Assembly (NCBI GenBank): GCA_003542275.1
Contig: DPKY01000144.1
Location: 726-7,113 of the forward strand
Source: Methylococcaceae bacterium
GTDB lineage: Bacteria > Pseudomonadota > Gammaproteobacteria > Methylococcales > Methylomonadaceae
DNA length: 6,388 nucleotides
Direction: 5' to 3'
This document shows positions 1-6,388 of this stretch, one piece after another; positions within the stretch are counted from its first letter, which is position 1, and every line of letters starts with the position of its first letter. The translations under genes were made by a program, and so were the position numbers. The notes beneath the pieces are model-generated. The model did no database searches. It was not told the DNA's origin and was given only the letters and a program-made list of their open reading frames with translations.

Positions 1-434
1 TGTTTTGCGTGGGGGACGTTGCCCCTCATGCGCGACGACTGTGCCAGATTACGCAAGAAGCGTTATTTTTAGGCATTGCGCAAATTAAAGCGGGCGCTAC
101 GCTAGGTGATATTGGTGCGGCCATTCAAAAACACGCAGAGAGTAATCGTTATTCAGTGGTGCGTAATTTTTGCGGGCACGGCATTGGCAAAGATTTTCAT
201 GAGGAACCACAAGTGTTGCATTACGGCAAGGCCGGCGAGGGACTTGCACTAGAAGCGGGCATGGTTATTACGGTAGAACCGATGATCAATCAAGGCAAAC
301 ACGCCACCAAATCCCTTGGCGACGGTTGGACGGAGGTGACAAAAGATCACAGTCTGTCCGCACAATATGAGCATACCGTATTGGTTACGCAAACGGGTTA
401 TGAAATTCTCACCCTGCGTCAAGCAGAGCGCTAG
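1..434 (+). CDS. map: Methionine aminopeptidase type I, C-terminal part (5' end outside window)
   Basis: This cytosolic metalloprotease removes the initiator methionine from nascent proteins. The reading frame is open from the first full codon at position 3 to the TAG at 432-434, giving 143 residues, so the gene enters from the left. The first GTG at 9 is internal and not a start. Three of the five metal ligands known for this family are visible: the His in CGHGIG (codon 177-179), the Glu in VEPM (276-278) and the Glu in YEHT (369-371). The two Asp ligands and the N-terminal half lie outside the window. The stretches FHEEPQVLHY and SLSAQYEHT are close to those I recall from E. coli MAP. The protein ends soon after ILTLR, slightly earlier than in E. 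coli. It is followed after 11 bases by glnD, a common gammaproteobacterial order, and is probably cotranscribed with it. Confidence 0.97.
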   Translation, partial: FCVGDVAPHARRLCQITQEALFLGIAQIKAGATLGDIGAAIQKHAESNRYSVVRNFCGHGIGKDFHEEPQVLHYGKAGEGLALEAGMVITVEPMINQGKHATKSLGDGWTEVTKDHSLSAQYEHTVLVTQTGYEILTLRQAER

Positions 435-436
435 GA
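433..436 (+). promoter_or_regulatory. Ribosome binding site of glnD, overlapping the map stop codon
   Basis: AGGA at 433-436 shares two bases with the map TAG stop. It lies nine bases before the ATG at 446, a workable Shine-Dalgarno distance. It directly abuts the in-frame TTG at 437, which would leave no spacing, so it supports ATG 446 as the glnD start. The overlap with the stop suggests coupled translation of the two genes (inference). Confidence 0.6.
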
Positions 437-445
437 TTGGGCGCG

Positions 446-3073
446 ATGATAGCCAAGCTCGATATTTCCCTCTTTGCGCAGGATAACGCACTGCTCACAT
501 TGAAAAATGTAATCAAAGCAAAAGAAATTACATTACGCGAAAAATTTAATCCTCAGCAATCCGTTTCTAAACTCTTGCGTGAAAAATCGGATTTTATTGA
601 TAACGTTTTGCAGTGTTGTTGGCAGCATTTTTTGAGTGATCACGCCAAAACGATGGCACTGTGTGCGGTGGGCGGGTATGGGCGACAAGAAATGTTTCCC
701 TACTCAGATATTGATATTTTTGTTATTTTGCCCGGCGATGACACGGATACTCATCAAGCTGGATTGAGCGCTTTTTTTACCTTTCTTTGGGATATCGGCT
801 TAAAACTTGGCTATAGTGTGCGCAGCGTTGCGCAATGCGTTGACGTGGCGAAGAGCGATCAGACCATCATGACCAGTTTGCTGGAAATTCGTTTGATTAG
901 CGGCAGTACGTCGCTACTCAAAGCACTCAAACACGCCACCGCACCCGATAAAATTTGGCCATCAGATCAATTTTTTGAAGCCAAAATGCAAGAGCAACAA
1001 GCCCGTTACGCAAAATACCATAATACGGCCTACAACCTAGAGCCAAATGTGAAAGAAGGGCCCGGTGGACTACGCGATAGGCAGGTGATTGCTTGGGTGT
1101 TTAAGCGTCACTACAACGCAGCAACACTCAAAGAGTTGATTAAATACGACTTTCTGCCCGAAGAAGAGTACGCCGAATTGGTCAGATTGCTAAGTGTTTT
1201 GTGGCGCATTCGCTATGCACTGCATTTACTGACCCATCGTGCTGAAGACCGCCTTGTGTTTGATTATCAAAAAGATTTAGCACAGCAATTTGGTTTTAGT
1301 ACAAATCACCAAAGTGACAATGGCGATGTAGAATGTTTTATGCAGTTTTATTTCAAAACGGTCTCAGAACTCGAACGCTTCAATGAAATGCTTTTACAAC
1401 TTTTTAGTGAACGCTTTGTCGTGCGTGAGAGCCATGAGGTGGCGCCGTTAAATGCCGATTTCTTACTGATTAACGGTTATTTAGAAGCGGTGGACGAAGG
1501 GGTTTTTAAACGCAATCCCTTAGCATTATTGGAATTATTTTTAATTTTAGAACAGCGTCAAATTAAAGGTGTTCGCGCGACGACGCTGCGACTGATTCGC
1601 AAAAATCTTGATCTTATTGACGATGATTTTCGTCGCAATAAAGCGGCCAATCGCTTATTTATCGAGGCTTTCAAGCAGCAAAGTGGCATTACAAATCAAC
1701 TGCGAAGAATGAATCGCTATGGCGTGTTGGCGGCGTATATTCCCAGTTTTGCGCACATTGTGTCGCGGATGCAATACGATTTGTTTCATATTTACACGGT
1801 GGATGAGCATACGTTATTTGTTATTCGCAATTTACGGCACTTCACCATTGAAAAACACCGCGACGATATGCCGTTTTGCAATGAAATTTTTGAGCGTATT
1901 GACAAACCAGAGGTGCTGTATTTAGCTGCGCTGTTTCATGATATTGCAAAAGGGATGCAAGGTGATCATTCACAACTCGGTGAAGAGATTGCTCGTACAT
2001 TTTGCCAGCAACATGATTTACCCGCCCATGATTGTCATTTAGTGGCATGGCTAGTGCGCCATCATTTGATTATGTCAATGACCGCACAGCGCAAAGACAT
2101 TAGCGACCCTGATGTGATTTTAGAGTTTGCTCAAAAAGTAGGTAGTACAACGTATCTCAATTATTTATATCTGCTCACGGTAGCTGATATTCGTGCCACG
2201 AATCCCGAATTGTGGAATTCGTGGAAAGATGCGCTACTCAAAGAACTCTATTCTGAAACGTATACCGTGATTCGCAAAGGCTTGCCTAATCCTGCCGGAT
2301 TGGCCGACAGAGTGGCTGAGAATGCGCAAGAAGCCAAAGCACAGCTACTCAAATTGGGTATGGTTGAAACCGCCATCAATCAAGCGTGGCAACACGTGAG
2401 TGATGATTATTTTTTGCGTTACTCCGTTGATGAAATTGCTTGGCACACCATTGCCATTGCCTCGTCAAAAGAATCTGAATTGCCGTTAGTTTTGCTACGC
2501 CCGCAAACACAGCGCGGCAGCGCGGAAGTGTTTGTGTACACAAAAAATGAAGGAGCGATTTTTTCATTGAGCACCAGCACGCTTGATCAATTAGGGCTCA
2601 CTATTTTAGATGCACGAATTATGACGACGTCCGATGGGTATGTATTGAATAGTTTTTTGGTGCTTGAGCAATCTGGTGAGCCAATTGATGATTTATTTCG
2701 ACAAGTGCATATTTGCAAGGCATTGCGTCAAAATTTATTGCAAAACCTCGTAGCGATGACCAAAAATATTCATCGGCAATCTCGCCAAGCCAAGCATTTT
2801 CCGATTCATACCTTGATCAATTTTCATGTCGATCCGCTAAATCGCTACACGTTAATTGAACTGATTACCACGGATTGCGCTGGCTTATTGTCTAAAATTG
2901 GACAAGTATTTGTGCAACAGCACATTCATTTGCACAGCGCAAAAATTACCACTATTGGCAGTCGTGTTGAAGATATGTTCTACATCACCAATGCCGCGCA
3001 GCAACCTATCACGCAACAGCATCAACTTGACGCATTGCGTCTTGCGCTGTTAAAACAATTAGAAACGCTCTAG
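446..3073 (+). CDS. glnD: Bifunctional [protein-PII] uridylyltransferase / uridylyl-removing enzyme
   Basis: GlnD is the cytosolic nitrogen sensor. It uridylylates PII proteins (GlnB/GlnK) when glutamine is low and removes UMP when glutamine is high, thereby controlling glutamine synthetase and the Ntr response. The ATG at 446 gives 875 residues, close to about 890 in E. coli. Domains in order are as follows. The nucleotidyltransferase has GGYGR near residue 76 and the catalytic pair in SDIDIF at Asp88 and Asp90. EPNVKEGPGGLRD, typical of the family, follows at 199-211. The HD hydrolase runs from about 448, with ALFHDIAKG placing the metal pair at His498-Asp499. Two ACT domains lie at roughly 693-765 and 799-875. 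All catalytic motifs look intact, so both activities are expected. The second ACT loop reads DCAGLL where E. coli has DQPGLL. The gene lies just behind map and converges on plsY. An in-frame TTG at 437 would add three residues but fits the ribosome binding site poorly. Confidence 0.97.
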   Translation: MIAKLDISLFAQDNALLTLKNVIKAKEITLREKFNPQQSVSKLLREKSDFIDNVLQCCWQHFLSDHAKTMALCAVGGYGRQEMFPYSDIDIFVILPGDDTDTHQAGLSAFFTFLWDIGLKLGYSVRSVAQCVDVAKSDQTIMTSLLEIRLISGSTSLLKALKHATAPDKIWPSDQFFEAKMQEQQARYAKYHNTAYNLEPNVKEGPGGLRDRQVIAWVFKRHYNAATLKELIKYDFLPEEEYAELVRLLSVLWRIRYALHLLTHRAEDRLVFDYQKDLAQQFGFSTNHQSDNGDVECFMQFYFKTVSELERFNEMLLQLFSERFVVRESHEVAPLNADFLLINGYLEAVDEGVFKRNPLALLELFLILEQRQIKGVRATTLRLIRKNLDLIDDDFRRNKAANRLFIEAFKQQSGITNQLRRMNRYGVLAAYIPSFAHIVSRMQYDLFHIYTVDEHTLFVIRNLRHFTIEKHRDDMPFCNEIFERIDKPEVLYLAALFHDIAKGMQGDHSQLGEEIARTFCQQHDLPAHDCHLVAWLVRHHLIMSMTAQRKDISDPDVILEFAQKVGSTTYLNYLYLLTVADIRATNPELWNSWKDALLKELYSETYTVIRKGLPNPAGLADRVAENAQEAKAQLLKLGMVETAINQAWQHVSDDYFLRYSVDEIAWHTIAIASSKESELPLVLLRPQTQRGSAEVFVYTKNEGAIFSLSTSTLDQLGLTILDARIMTTSDGYVLNSFLVLEQSGEPIDDLFRQVHICKALRQNLLQNLVAMTKNIHRQSRQAKHFPIHTLINFHVDPLNRYTLIELITTDCAGLLSKIGQVFVQQHIHLHSAKITTIGSRVEDMFYITNAAQQPITQQHQLDALRLALLKQLETL

Positions 3074-3077
3074 CGTT
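3064..3077. terminator. Small dyad at the glnD/plsY convergent junction, possible weak terminator
   Basis: AACGCT and AGCGTT form a perfect inverted repeat around CT, giving about five pairs with a four-base loop. The dyad contains the glnD stop codon. A second dyad, CGTT-AA-AACG at 3074-3083, overlaps it and fills the 10-base gap up to the plsY stop. Neither is followed by a clear run of T on either strand, so intrinsic termination would be weak. It may be chance. Confidence 0.25.
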
Positions 3078-3083
3078 AAAACG

Positions 3084-3656
3084 TTAGTTTTCTTCGCGTG
3101 CAAGCAGGCGACGAATGTTGCTCTCATGGCGCCAGAGCAAAAATAGGGTCATCATCAACGCCGCAACAGTTAGGACAGGGTCCTCAGTTAAAAACCAAAT
3201 GTAAATAGGCGATACACTCGACGCAACCAGTGCTGATAAGGAGGAAATTTTGCCCAGTTTATAGACTAAATACCAAGTGAGTGCAAACGCCGCGCCGCCA
3301 AAAAAAGAAAAACCCAGTAAAACGCCTAGCGAGGTGGCAACGCCCTTACCGCCTTTAAAGCCAAAGAAAATAGGGTACAAATGCCCCATAAAAGCCGCTA
3401 TTCCAACAAAGGCCATTAAAATAGAGGGGCCACCGAGAAAACCGGTTGCCAAAACAGGAAGAAAGCCTTTGAGTAAATCACCGCCTAGTGTAATCGCGGC
3501 TGCTTTTTTGCCGCCAATGCGCATCACATTTGTGGCGCCTGGATTGCCTGAGCCTTGTTCACGCGGGTCGGGCAAGTTCATGAATTTACAAACAATAATA
3601 GCGCTAGAAATAGAGCCAATGAGATACGCGAGAGGAATAATAAATCCTAAAATCAT
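3084..3656 (-). CDS. plsY: Glycerol-3-phosphate acyltransferase PlsY (acyl-phosphate dependent)
   Basis: PlsY is an integral inner-membrane enzyme that transfers an acyl group from acyl-phosphate, made by PlsX, to sn-glycerol-3-phosphate. This forms lysophosphatidic acid, the first committed step of phospholipid synthesis. The 190-residue product is slightly shorter than the roughly 205 residues in E. coli. It is strongly hydrophobic, with several membrane segments (about 2-22, 52-75, 79-97, 107-130 and 140-175). The three family motifs are present: SGNPGATN at 36-43, GFKGGKGVAT at 99-108, and the C-terminal HESNIRRL from His177. The first helix, LIGSISSAI, also matches the family. I chose the ATG at 3656 because AAGGTG lies just upstream. 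An in-frame TTG at 3671 would add five residues but places that ribosome binding site inside the coding sequence. The gene is divergent from folB, as in E. coli, and convergent with glnD. Confidence 0.97.
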   Translation of the reverse strand: MILGFIIPLAYLIGSISSAIIVCKFMNLPDPREQGSGNPGATNVMRIGGKKAAAITLGGDLLKGFLPVLATGFLGGPSILMAFVGIAAFMGHLYPIFFGFKGGKGVATSLGVLLGFSFFGGAAFALTWYLVYKLGKISSLSALVASSVSPIYIWFLTEDPVLTVAALMMTLFLLWRHESNIRRLLAREEN

Positions 3657-3758
3657 GTTGCACCTTAACAAAACGTGTGAATACTTGTAAGTTTGTTGAC
3701 TTTACCGCCATACTTACGCAATTTTAAATCCTACCGCATAATTGGAAAAAGATAAAAT
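3657..3758. promoter_or_regulatory. Divergent plsY/folB intergenic promoter region
   Basis: These 102 bases separate two divergent genes, so at least one promoter in each direction is expected. Towards folB, CATAAT at 3737-3742 is a good -10 match but lacks a convincing -35 at 16-18 bases. TTGACT at 3696-3701 is a good -35 match but has only weak AT-rich -10 partners around 3719-3726. No strong pair was found on the minus strand for plsY. folB has only a poor ribosome binding site, AAGA at 3749-3752. No recognisable operator was seen. The presence of promoters is inferred from gene orientation, and their exact positions are not established. Confidence 0.45.
3661..3666 (-). promoter_or_regulatory. 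Ribosome binding site of plsY
   Basis: On the minus strand this reads AAGGTG, ending four bases before the ATG at 3656. It is the best Shine-Dalgarno match near the gene and decides between this ATG and the TTG at 3671. Confidence 0.65.
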
Positions 3759-4115
3759 ATGACAGACATCATTTTTTTGCGCAGTGTACATATTGATACA
3801 CTCATTGGCATTTTTGATTGGGAGCGTACCGCAAAGCAGACATTGATTTTTGACATTGAAATGGCCTTTGATTGCACGCAAGCGGGGCAAAGTGACGATA
3901 TTGCGCACGCGCTCGATTACAAAGCCGTGTATGACCGTCTCGTGGCATTTGTGTCAGAGAGTGAGTTTTTCTTAATTGAAAAACTGGCCGTGCAAATGAT
4001 TGCGCTCATTCAAGAGGAATTTCAGGTGTCATGGGTCAAATTAACAATCAACAAAAAAGGCGCTGTTGGCGCGAATATTGATGTAGGCGTTATCATGGAA
4101 CGTGGAATACGGTAA
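3759..4115 (+). CDS. folB: Dihydroneopterin aldolase
   Basis: FolB is a cytosolic folate-pathway enzyme that cleaves 7,8-dihydroneopterin to 6-hydroxymethyl-7,8-dihydropterin and glycolaldehyde; some members also epimerise the substrate. The 118-residue product has the family's usual length (about 120). It carries the N-terminal LIGIFDWER motif with Glu22, Tyr54 in ALDYKAVYD, and Glu74 in FFLIEKLA, which match pterin-binding and catalytic positions known from characterised enzymes. The INKKGAV segment supplies the catalytic lysine, probably Lys99 by alignment with the E. coli KPGAV segment. The ending GVIMERG is also typical. The start is ATG 3759, with the expected MTDIIF beginning. The divergent pairing with plsY is the same as in E. 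coli. sucB follows after 53 bases with no terminator seen, so the two may be cotranscribed although functionally unrelated. Confidence 0.96.
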   Translation: MTDIIFLRSVHIDTLIGIFDWERTAKQTLIFDIEMAFDCTQAGQSDDIAHALDYKAVYDRLVAFVSESEFFLIEKLAVQMIALIQEEFQVSWVKLTINKKGAVGANIDVGVIMERGIR

Positions 4116-4154
4116 ACTTTGCAGTACAGACGCAATGTGTTCAATTTCTTTTAT

Positions 4155-4159
4155 GAGGT
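4155..4159 (+). promoter_or_regulatory. Ribosome binding site of sucB, compatible with two tandem starts
   Basis: GAGGT at 4155-4159 lies six bases before GTG 4166 and nine before ATG 4169, which are adjacent in-frame codons. Both distances are usable. ATG is preferred as the commoner start codon. The alternative adds only one Met. Confidence 0.6.
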
Positions 4160-4168
4160 AGAAAGGTG

Positions 4169-5371
4169 ATGACATTAAAAATTCTCGTGCCGCATCTTCC
4201 CGAGTCCGTGAGTGATGCAACACTGATGGCATGGCATAAAAAAGTGGGTGATCGCGTCATGAAAAATGACAGTCTTGTTGACTTGGAAACCGATAAAGTC
4301 ACGCTGGAAGTGGTTGCACCTGAGTCGGGTGTTTTGCAGACGATTTTTAAGCAAGATGGTGAAATTGTGGTGGGCGGTGATGTCCTTGCACTGTTGACGC
4401 CCAGTGAGTCATTGGTCAATGAGATGCCAATGCCCGAAGAGCATGACGAGCAGGAAAGTCCGCTAACGCCCTCCATTCGACGTTTATTGCGTGAACATGA
4501 CGTCAATGCTGGAGAGGTTGTCGGGACGGGTAAAGATGGGCGTTTAACCAAGCTTGACGTGTCAAATTATATTGAGCAGCGCACACTTCAAGAAGCGCAG
4601 GTGATTGTGCCCGCACCGGTTGTGTCCGAGCCGATGAAAGAATTGGAACTCACGCCACCGGCGAATAATTTGCGCCCAGAGCAACGCGTTCCCATGACGC
4701 GTTTGCGAGCAAAAGTTGCGGAACGATTATTGCAAGCACAACAAAGCGCCGCCATGTTGACGACATTTAACGAAGTGAATATGCAAAATGTCATGGATTT
4801 GCGCAATCAATACAAAACGCGTTTTGAGCAAAAACACGCCGTAAAATTGGGTTTTATGTCCTTTTTTGTGAAAGCGTCTATCGAAGCGCTAAAGCGGTTT
4901 CCTGTCATTAACGCGTCGATTGACGAAAATGACATTATTTATCATGGTTACTACGACATTGGTATTGCGGTAAGCACAGAGAAAGGCTTGATTGTGCCCG
5001 TATTGCGTGATGCGGATCAACTTGATTTTGCGGGAATTGAGCAAAGTATTGTTGACTTTGGCGAAAAAACGCGCAGCGGTCGCTTGAGTTATGAGGATTT
5101 AAAAGGTGGGACGTTTACCATTACCAATGGTGGAATTTTTGGCTCTATGCTCTCCACGCCGATTTTAAATCCCCCACAATCGGCTATTTTGGGAATGCAC
5201 GCCATTAAAGAACGCGCCATTGTTGAAAACGGGCAAATTGTGATTCGCCCTATTATGTATGTCGCACTGTCCTACGATCATCGCTTAATTGATGGTCGTG
5301 ATGCGGTGCAATTTCTCGTCACGATTAAAGAATGTTTAGAATCGCCAGCGCATTTGCTGCTCAACATCTAA
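4169..5371 (+). CDS. sucB: Dihydrolipoyllysine-residue succinyltransferase, E2 of 2-oxoglutarate dehydrogenase
   Basis: SucB forms the cytosolic core of the 2-oxoglutarate dehydrogenase complex and passes the succinyl group from E1 (SucA) to CoA in the TCA cycle. The 400-residue product matches the usual length. The lipoyl domain (1-77) carries the lipoylated Lys43 in [11 protein letters not shown] peripheral subunit-binding domain for E1/E3 lies at about 99-135 (LTPSIRRLL to GRLTKLDV). The catalytic domain (about 173-400) begins with RVPMTRLR and contains [32 protein letters not shown] and [10 protein letters not shown], with catalytic His371 and Asp375. LPESVSDAT at the N-terminus and the single lipoyl domain favour SucB over pyruvate or branched-chain E2. 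The linkers are short, and the first is acidic rather than rich in Ala and Pro. Unusually, sucA and lpd are not its neighbours: folB lies upstream and an alaC-type gene downstream. A GTG at 4166 is an alternative start. Confidence 0.96.
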   Translation: MTLKILVPHLPESVSDATLMAWHKKVGDRVMKNDSLVDLETDKVTLEVVAPESGVLQTIFKQDGEIVVGGDVLALLTPSESLVNEMPMPEEHDEQESPLTPSIRRLLREHDVNAGEVVGTGKDGRLTKLDVSNYIEQRTLQEAQVIVPAPVVSEPMKELELTPPANNLRPEQRVPMTRLRAKVAERLLQAQQSAAMLTTFNEVNMQNVMDLRNQYKTRFEQKHAVKLGFMSFFVKASIEALKRFPVINASIDENDIIYHGYYDIGIAVSTEKGLIVPVLRDADQLDFAGIEQSIVDFGEKTRSGRLSYEDLKGGTFTITNGGIFGSMLSTPILNPPQSAILGMHAIKERAIVENGQIVIRPIMYVALSYDHRLIDGRDAVQFLVTIKECLESPAHLLLNI

Positions 5372-5388
5372 AAACGTGTCGCATTACG

Positions 5389-5415
5389 TTGTTAATGCCT
5401 TTTGAGCATTGACAG
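5389..5415 (+). terminator. Stem-loop after sucB, possible terminator
   Basis: Bases 5389-5398 pair with 5406-5415 around the seven-base loop CTTTTGA, giving a ten-pair stem that includes two G-U pairs; the core AATGC/GCATT is perfect. The hairpin starts 17 bases after the sucB stop. The downstream sequence ATTATTTATAT is T-rich but has no uninterrupted T run, so termination may be inefficient. The right arm contains TTGACA, a perfect -35 hexamer, so terminator and promoter may be superimposed. Confidence 0.4.
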
Positions 5416-5437
5416 ATTATTTATATAACAGTAATTT
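5402..5437 (+). promoter_or_regulatory. Candidate sigma-70 promoter(s) for the alaC-type gene
   Basis: Two overlapping arrangements are possible. TTGAGC at 5402-5407, 16 bases and TATAAC at 5424-5429 gives a strong -10. TTGACA at 5409-5414, 17 bases and TAATTT at 5432-5437 gives a perfect -35 with a weak -10. Either would leave a leader of roughly 30-40 bases. That leader holds the AT-rich dyad TTAAAG-CA-CTTTAA (5436-5449) and two TAATTA copies (5447-5452 and 5455-5460). The transcription start is inferred only. Confidence 0.45.
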
Positions 5438-5474
5438 AAAGCACTTTAATTACCTAATTACTTAAGAGTTATTG

Positions 5475-6388
5475 ATGAACGAATTTTCCAGAATTAGTCG
5501 CTTACCCCCTTACGTCTTTAATATTGTCAATGACTTAAAAGCAAAAGCCCGCGCCGCCGGTGAAGATATTATTGATTTTGGCATGGGAAATCCTGATCAG
5601 CCCACCCCCCAGCATATTGTGGATAAATTAGTGGAAGCCTCAGCACGCCCGGACACGCACCGTTATTCGGTGTCAAAAGGGATTCCACGTTTGCGCAAAG
5701 CTATTTGTACTTGGTATAAAACCCGTTTTGATGTGGATTTAGATTTTAACAATGAAGCCATCGTCACCATCGGCTCAAAAGAAGGATTGGCGCATTTAGC
5801 GCTGGCCACGCTTGGCCCTGGTGATGTGGTGATGGTGCCAAATCCCGCTTATCCCATTCACCCTTATGGCGTGGTCATCGCGGGCGCAGACGTGCGTCAT
5901 GTCCCCATGGTACCGGGAGGGGATTTTTTTGAAGAGCTTATTAAGGCCATCGATTCTTGCTGGCCAAAACCCAAAATGCTGATTTTAAATTTCCCCAGCA
6001 ATCCCACCAGTGAATGCGTGGAAATTGAATTTTTTGAAAAAATTATTGCGATTGCAAAAGAGCATAACATTTGGGTAGTTCACGATTTAGCGTATGCTGA
6101 CATTGCTTTTGATGGCTATGTTGCGCCGTCTATTTTACAAGTGGACGGCGCAAAAGACATTGCAGTGGAGTTTTTTACGCTCTCTAAAAGCTACAATATG
6201 CCCGGCTGGCGCGTTGGCTTTATGTGTGGCAATCAAGAATTAGTGAATGCACTGGGGCGTATTAAATCCTATTTGGATTATGGTACGTTCACGCCCATTC
6301 AAGTGGCAGCCATTGCCGCTTTAGAAGGGCCGCAAGAATGCGTCAAAGAAATTTCGGATATGTATCAACGCCGTCGTGACGTTTTGTG
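5475..6388 (+). CDS. alaC: AlaC-type glutamate-pyruvate aminotransferase, 3' end outside window
   Basis: This is a PLP-dependent class I/II (fold type I) aminotransferase. The characterised E. coli AlaC interconverts glutamate + pyruvate with 2-oxoglutarate + alanine in the cytosol. The frame runs from ATG 5475 to the window end without a stop, giving 304 of an expected 400 or so residues. The N-terminus, [16 protein letters not shown], followed by [13 protein letters not shown] is characteristic. PLP-contacting residues are visible: SKEGLAH, Asn176 in FPSNPT, Asp204 and Tyr207 in VHDLAYAD, and the Schiff-base Lys238 in [33 protein letters not shown] is nearly the E. coli AlaC sequence as I recall it. 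A weak ribosome binding site (AAGAG at 5464-5468) precedes the ATG; the adjacent TTG at 5472 is a less likely start. Relatives are often annotated as LL-diaminopimelate aminotransferase or DapC, so substrate specificity is inferred. Confidence 0.92.
   Translation, partial: MNEFSRISRLPPYVFNIVNDLKAKARAAGEDIIDFGMGNPDQPTPQHIVDKLVEASARPDTHRYSVSKGIPRLRKAICTWYKTRFDVDLDFNNEAIVTIGSKEGLAHLALATLGPGDVVMVPNPAYPIHPYGVVIAGADVRHVPMVPGGDFFEELIKAIDSCWPKPKMLILNFPSNPTSECVEIEFFEKIIAIAKEHNIWVVHDLAYADIAFDGYVAPSILQVDGAKDIAVEFFTLSKSYNMPGWRVGFMCGNQELVNALGRIKSYLDYGTFTPIQVAAIAALEGPQECVKEISDMYQRRRDVL

Noticed and set aside
437..445. TTG start for glnD, three codons upstream of the chosen ATG
   Set aside because: The only ribosome binding site candidate (433-436) touches this TTG with no spacing, whereas it is correctly placed for ATG 446.
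3657..3671. TTG start for plsY, five codons upstream of the chosen ATG
   Set aside because: It would put the good AAGGTG ribosome binding site inside the gene. The family protein begins about where ATG 3656 places it.
3277..3690. Open frame of 137 codons on the + strand opposite plsY
   Set aside because: It lies almost wholly antisense to plsY, whose family motifs are unmistakable. The product is rich in Pro and Lys with no recognisable domain, as expected from reading a membrane-protein gene backwards.
3679..3719. Near-repeat ATACTTGTAAG ... ATACTTACG in the plsY/folB gap
   Set aside because: The copies are short, imperfect and in AT-rich sequence. They do not frame a promoter in a way that suggests an operator.
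4141..4551. Open frame of 136 codons on the - strand opposite the start of sucB
   Set aside because: It is antisense to the lipoyl domain of sucB. The translation is a Ser/Thr-rich low-complexity shadow and no ribosome binding site supports it.
4169..5371. Pyruvate (AceF) or branched-chain (BkdB) dehydrogenase E2 instead of SucB
   Set aside because: The N-terminal LPESVSDAT, the single lipoyl domain and the TTFNEVNM / [13 protein letters not shown] signatures fit SucB best.
1..6388. Search for mobile elements, CRISPR arrays, tRNA genes, toxin-antitoxin pairs or an unknown gene cassette
   Set aside because: Nearly all sequence is covered by recognised housekeeping genes. No gap exceeds about 105 bases, and no repeat array, transposase motif or tRNA-like fold was seen.

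Overview
The window is an ordinary stretch of bacterial chromosome holding six protein-coding genes. All are housekeeping types, and two are cut by the window edges. The proteins most resemble gammaproteobacterial versions recalled from memory, such as E. coli GlnD, SucB, AlaC, PlsY and FolB. The order map-glnD and the divergent pair plsY/folB are both known from Gammaproteobacteria. Base composition leans moderately AT-rich. I assign a gammaproteobacterium but cannot name a genus. No tRNA, rRNA, mobile element, CRISPR array or phage remnant is visible.

Layout: (1) positions 1-434, + strand, the C-terminal part of methionine aminopeptidase (map). (2) 446-3073, + strand, glnD, the bifunctional PII uridylyltransferase/uridylyl-removing enzyme, starting 11 bases after map. 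(3) 3084-3656, - strand, plsY, the glycerol-3-phosphate acyltransferase, convergent with glnD and separated from it by 10 bases. (4) 3657-3758, a divergent intergenic region. (5) 3759-4115, + strand, folB, dihydroneopterin aldolase. (6) 4169-5371, + strand, sucB, the E2 subunit of 2-oxoglutarate dehydrogenase, 53 bases after folB. (7) 5372-5474, an AT-rich intergenic region with a possible terminator hairpin overlapping a candidate promoter. (8) 5475 to the window end, + strand, an AlaC-type alanine aminotransferase lacking its C-terminal quarter.

The genes touch linked parts of central metabolism without forming a dedicated system. SucB helps consume 2-oxoglutarate, GlnD-controlled PII proteins sense the 2-oxoglutarate/glutamine balance, and AlaC makes 2-oxoglutarate from glutamate. 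FolB (folate), PlsY (phospholipid) and MAP (protein maturation) are unrelated core functions. The most notable points are contextual. sucB stands without sucA or lpd beside it, and the neighbour expected after glnD (dapD, or dapC-dapD) is absent. The sucB-alaC gap and the glnD-plsY junction both contain compact dyad structures. I found no convincing sign of a previously undescribed system.
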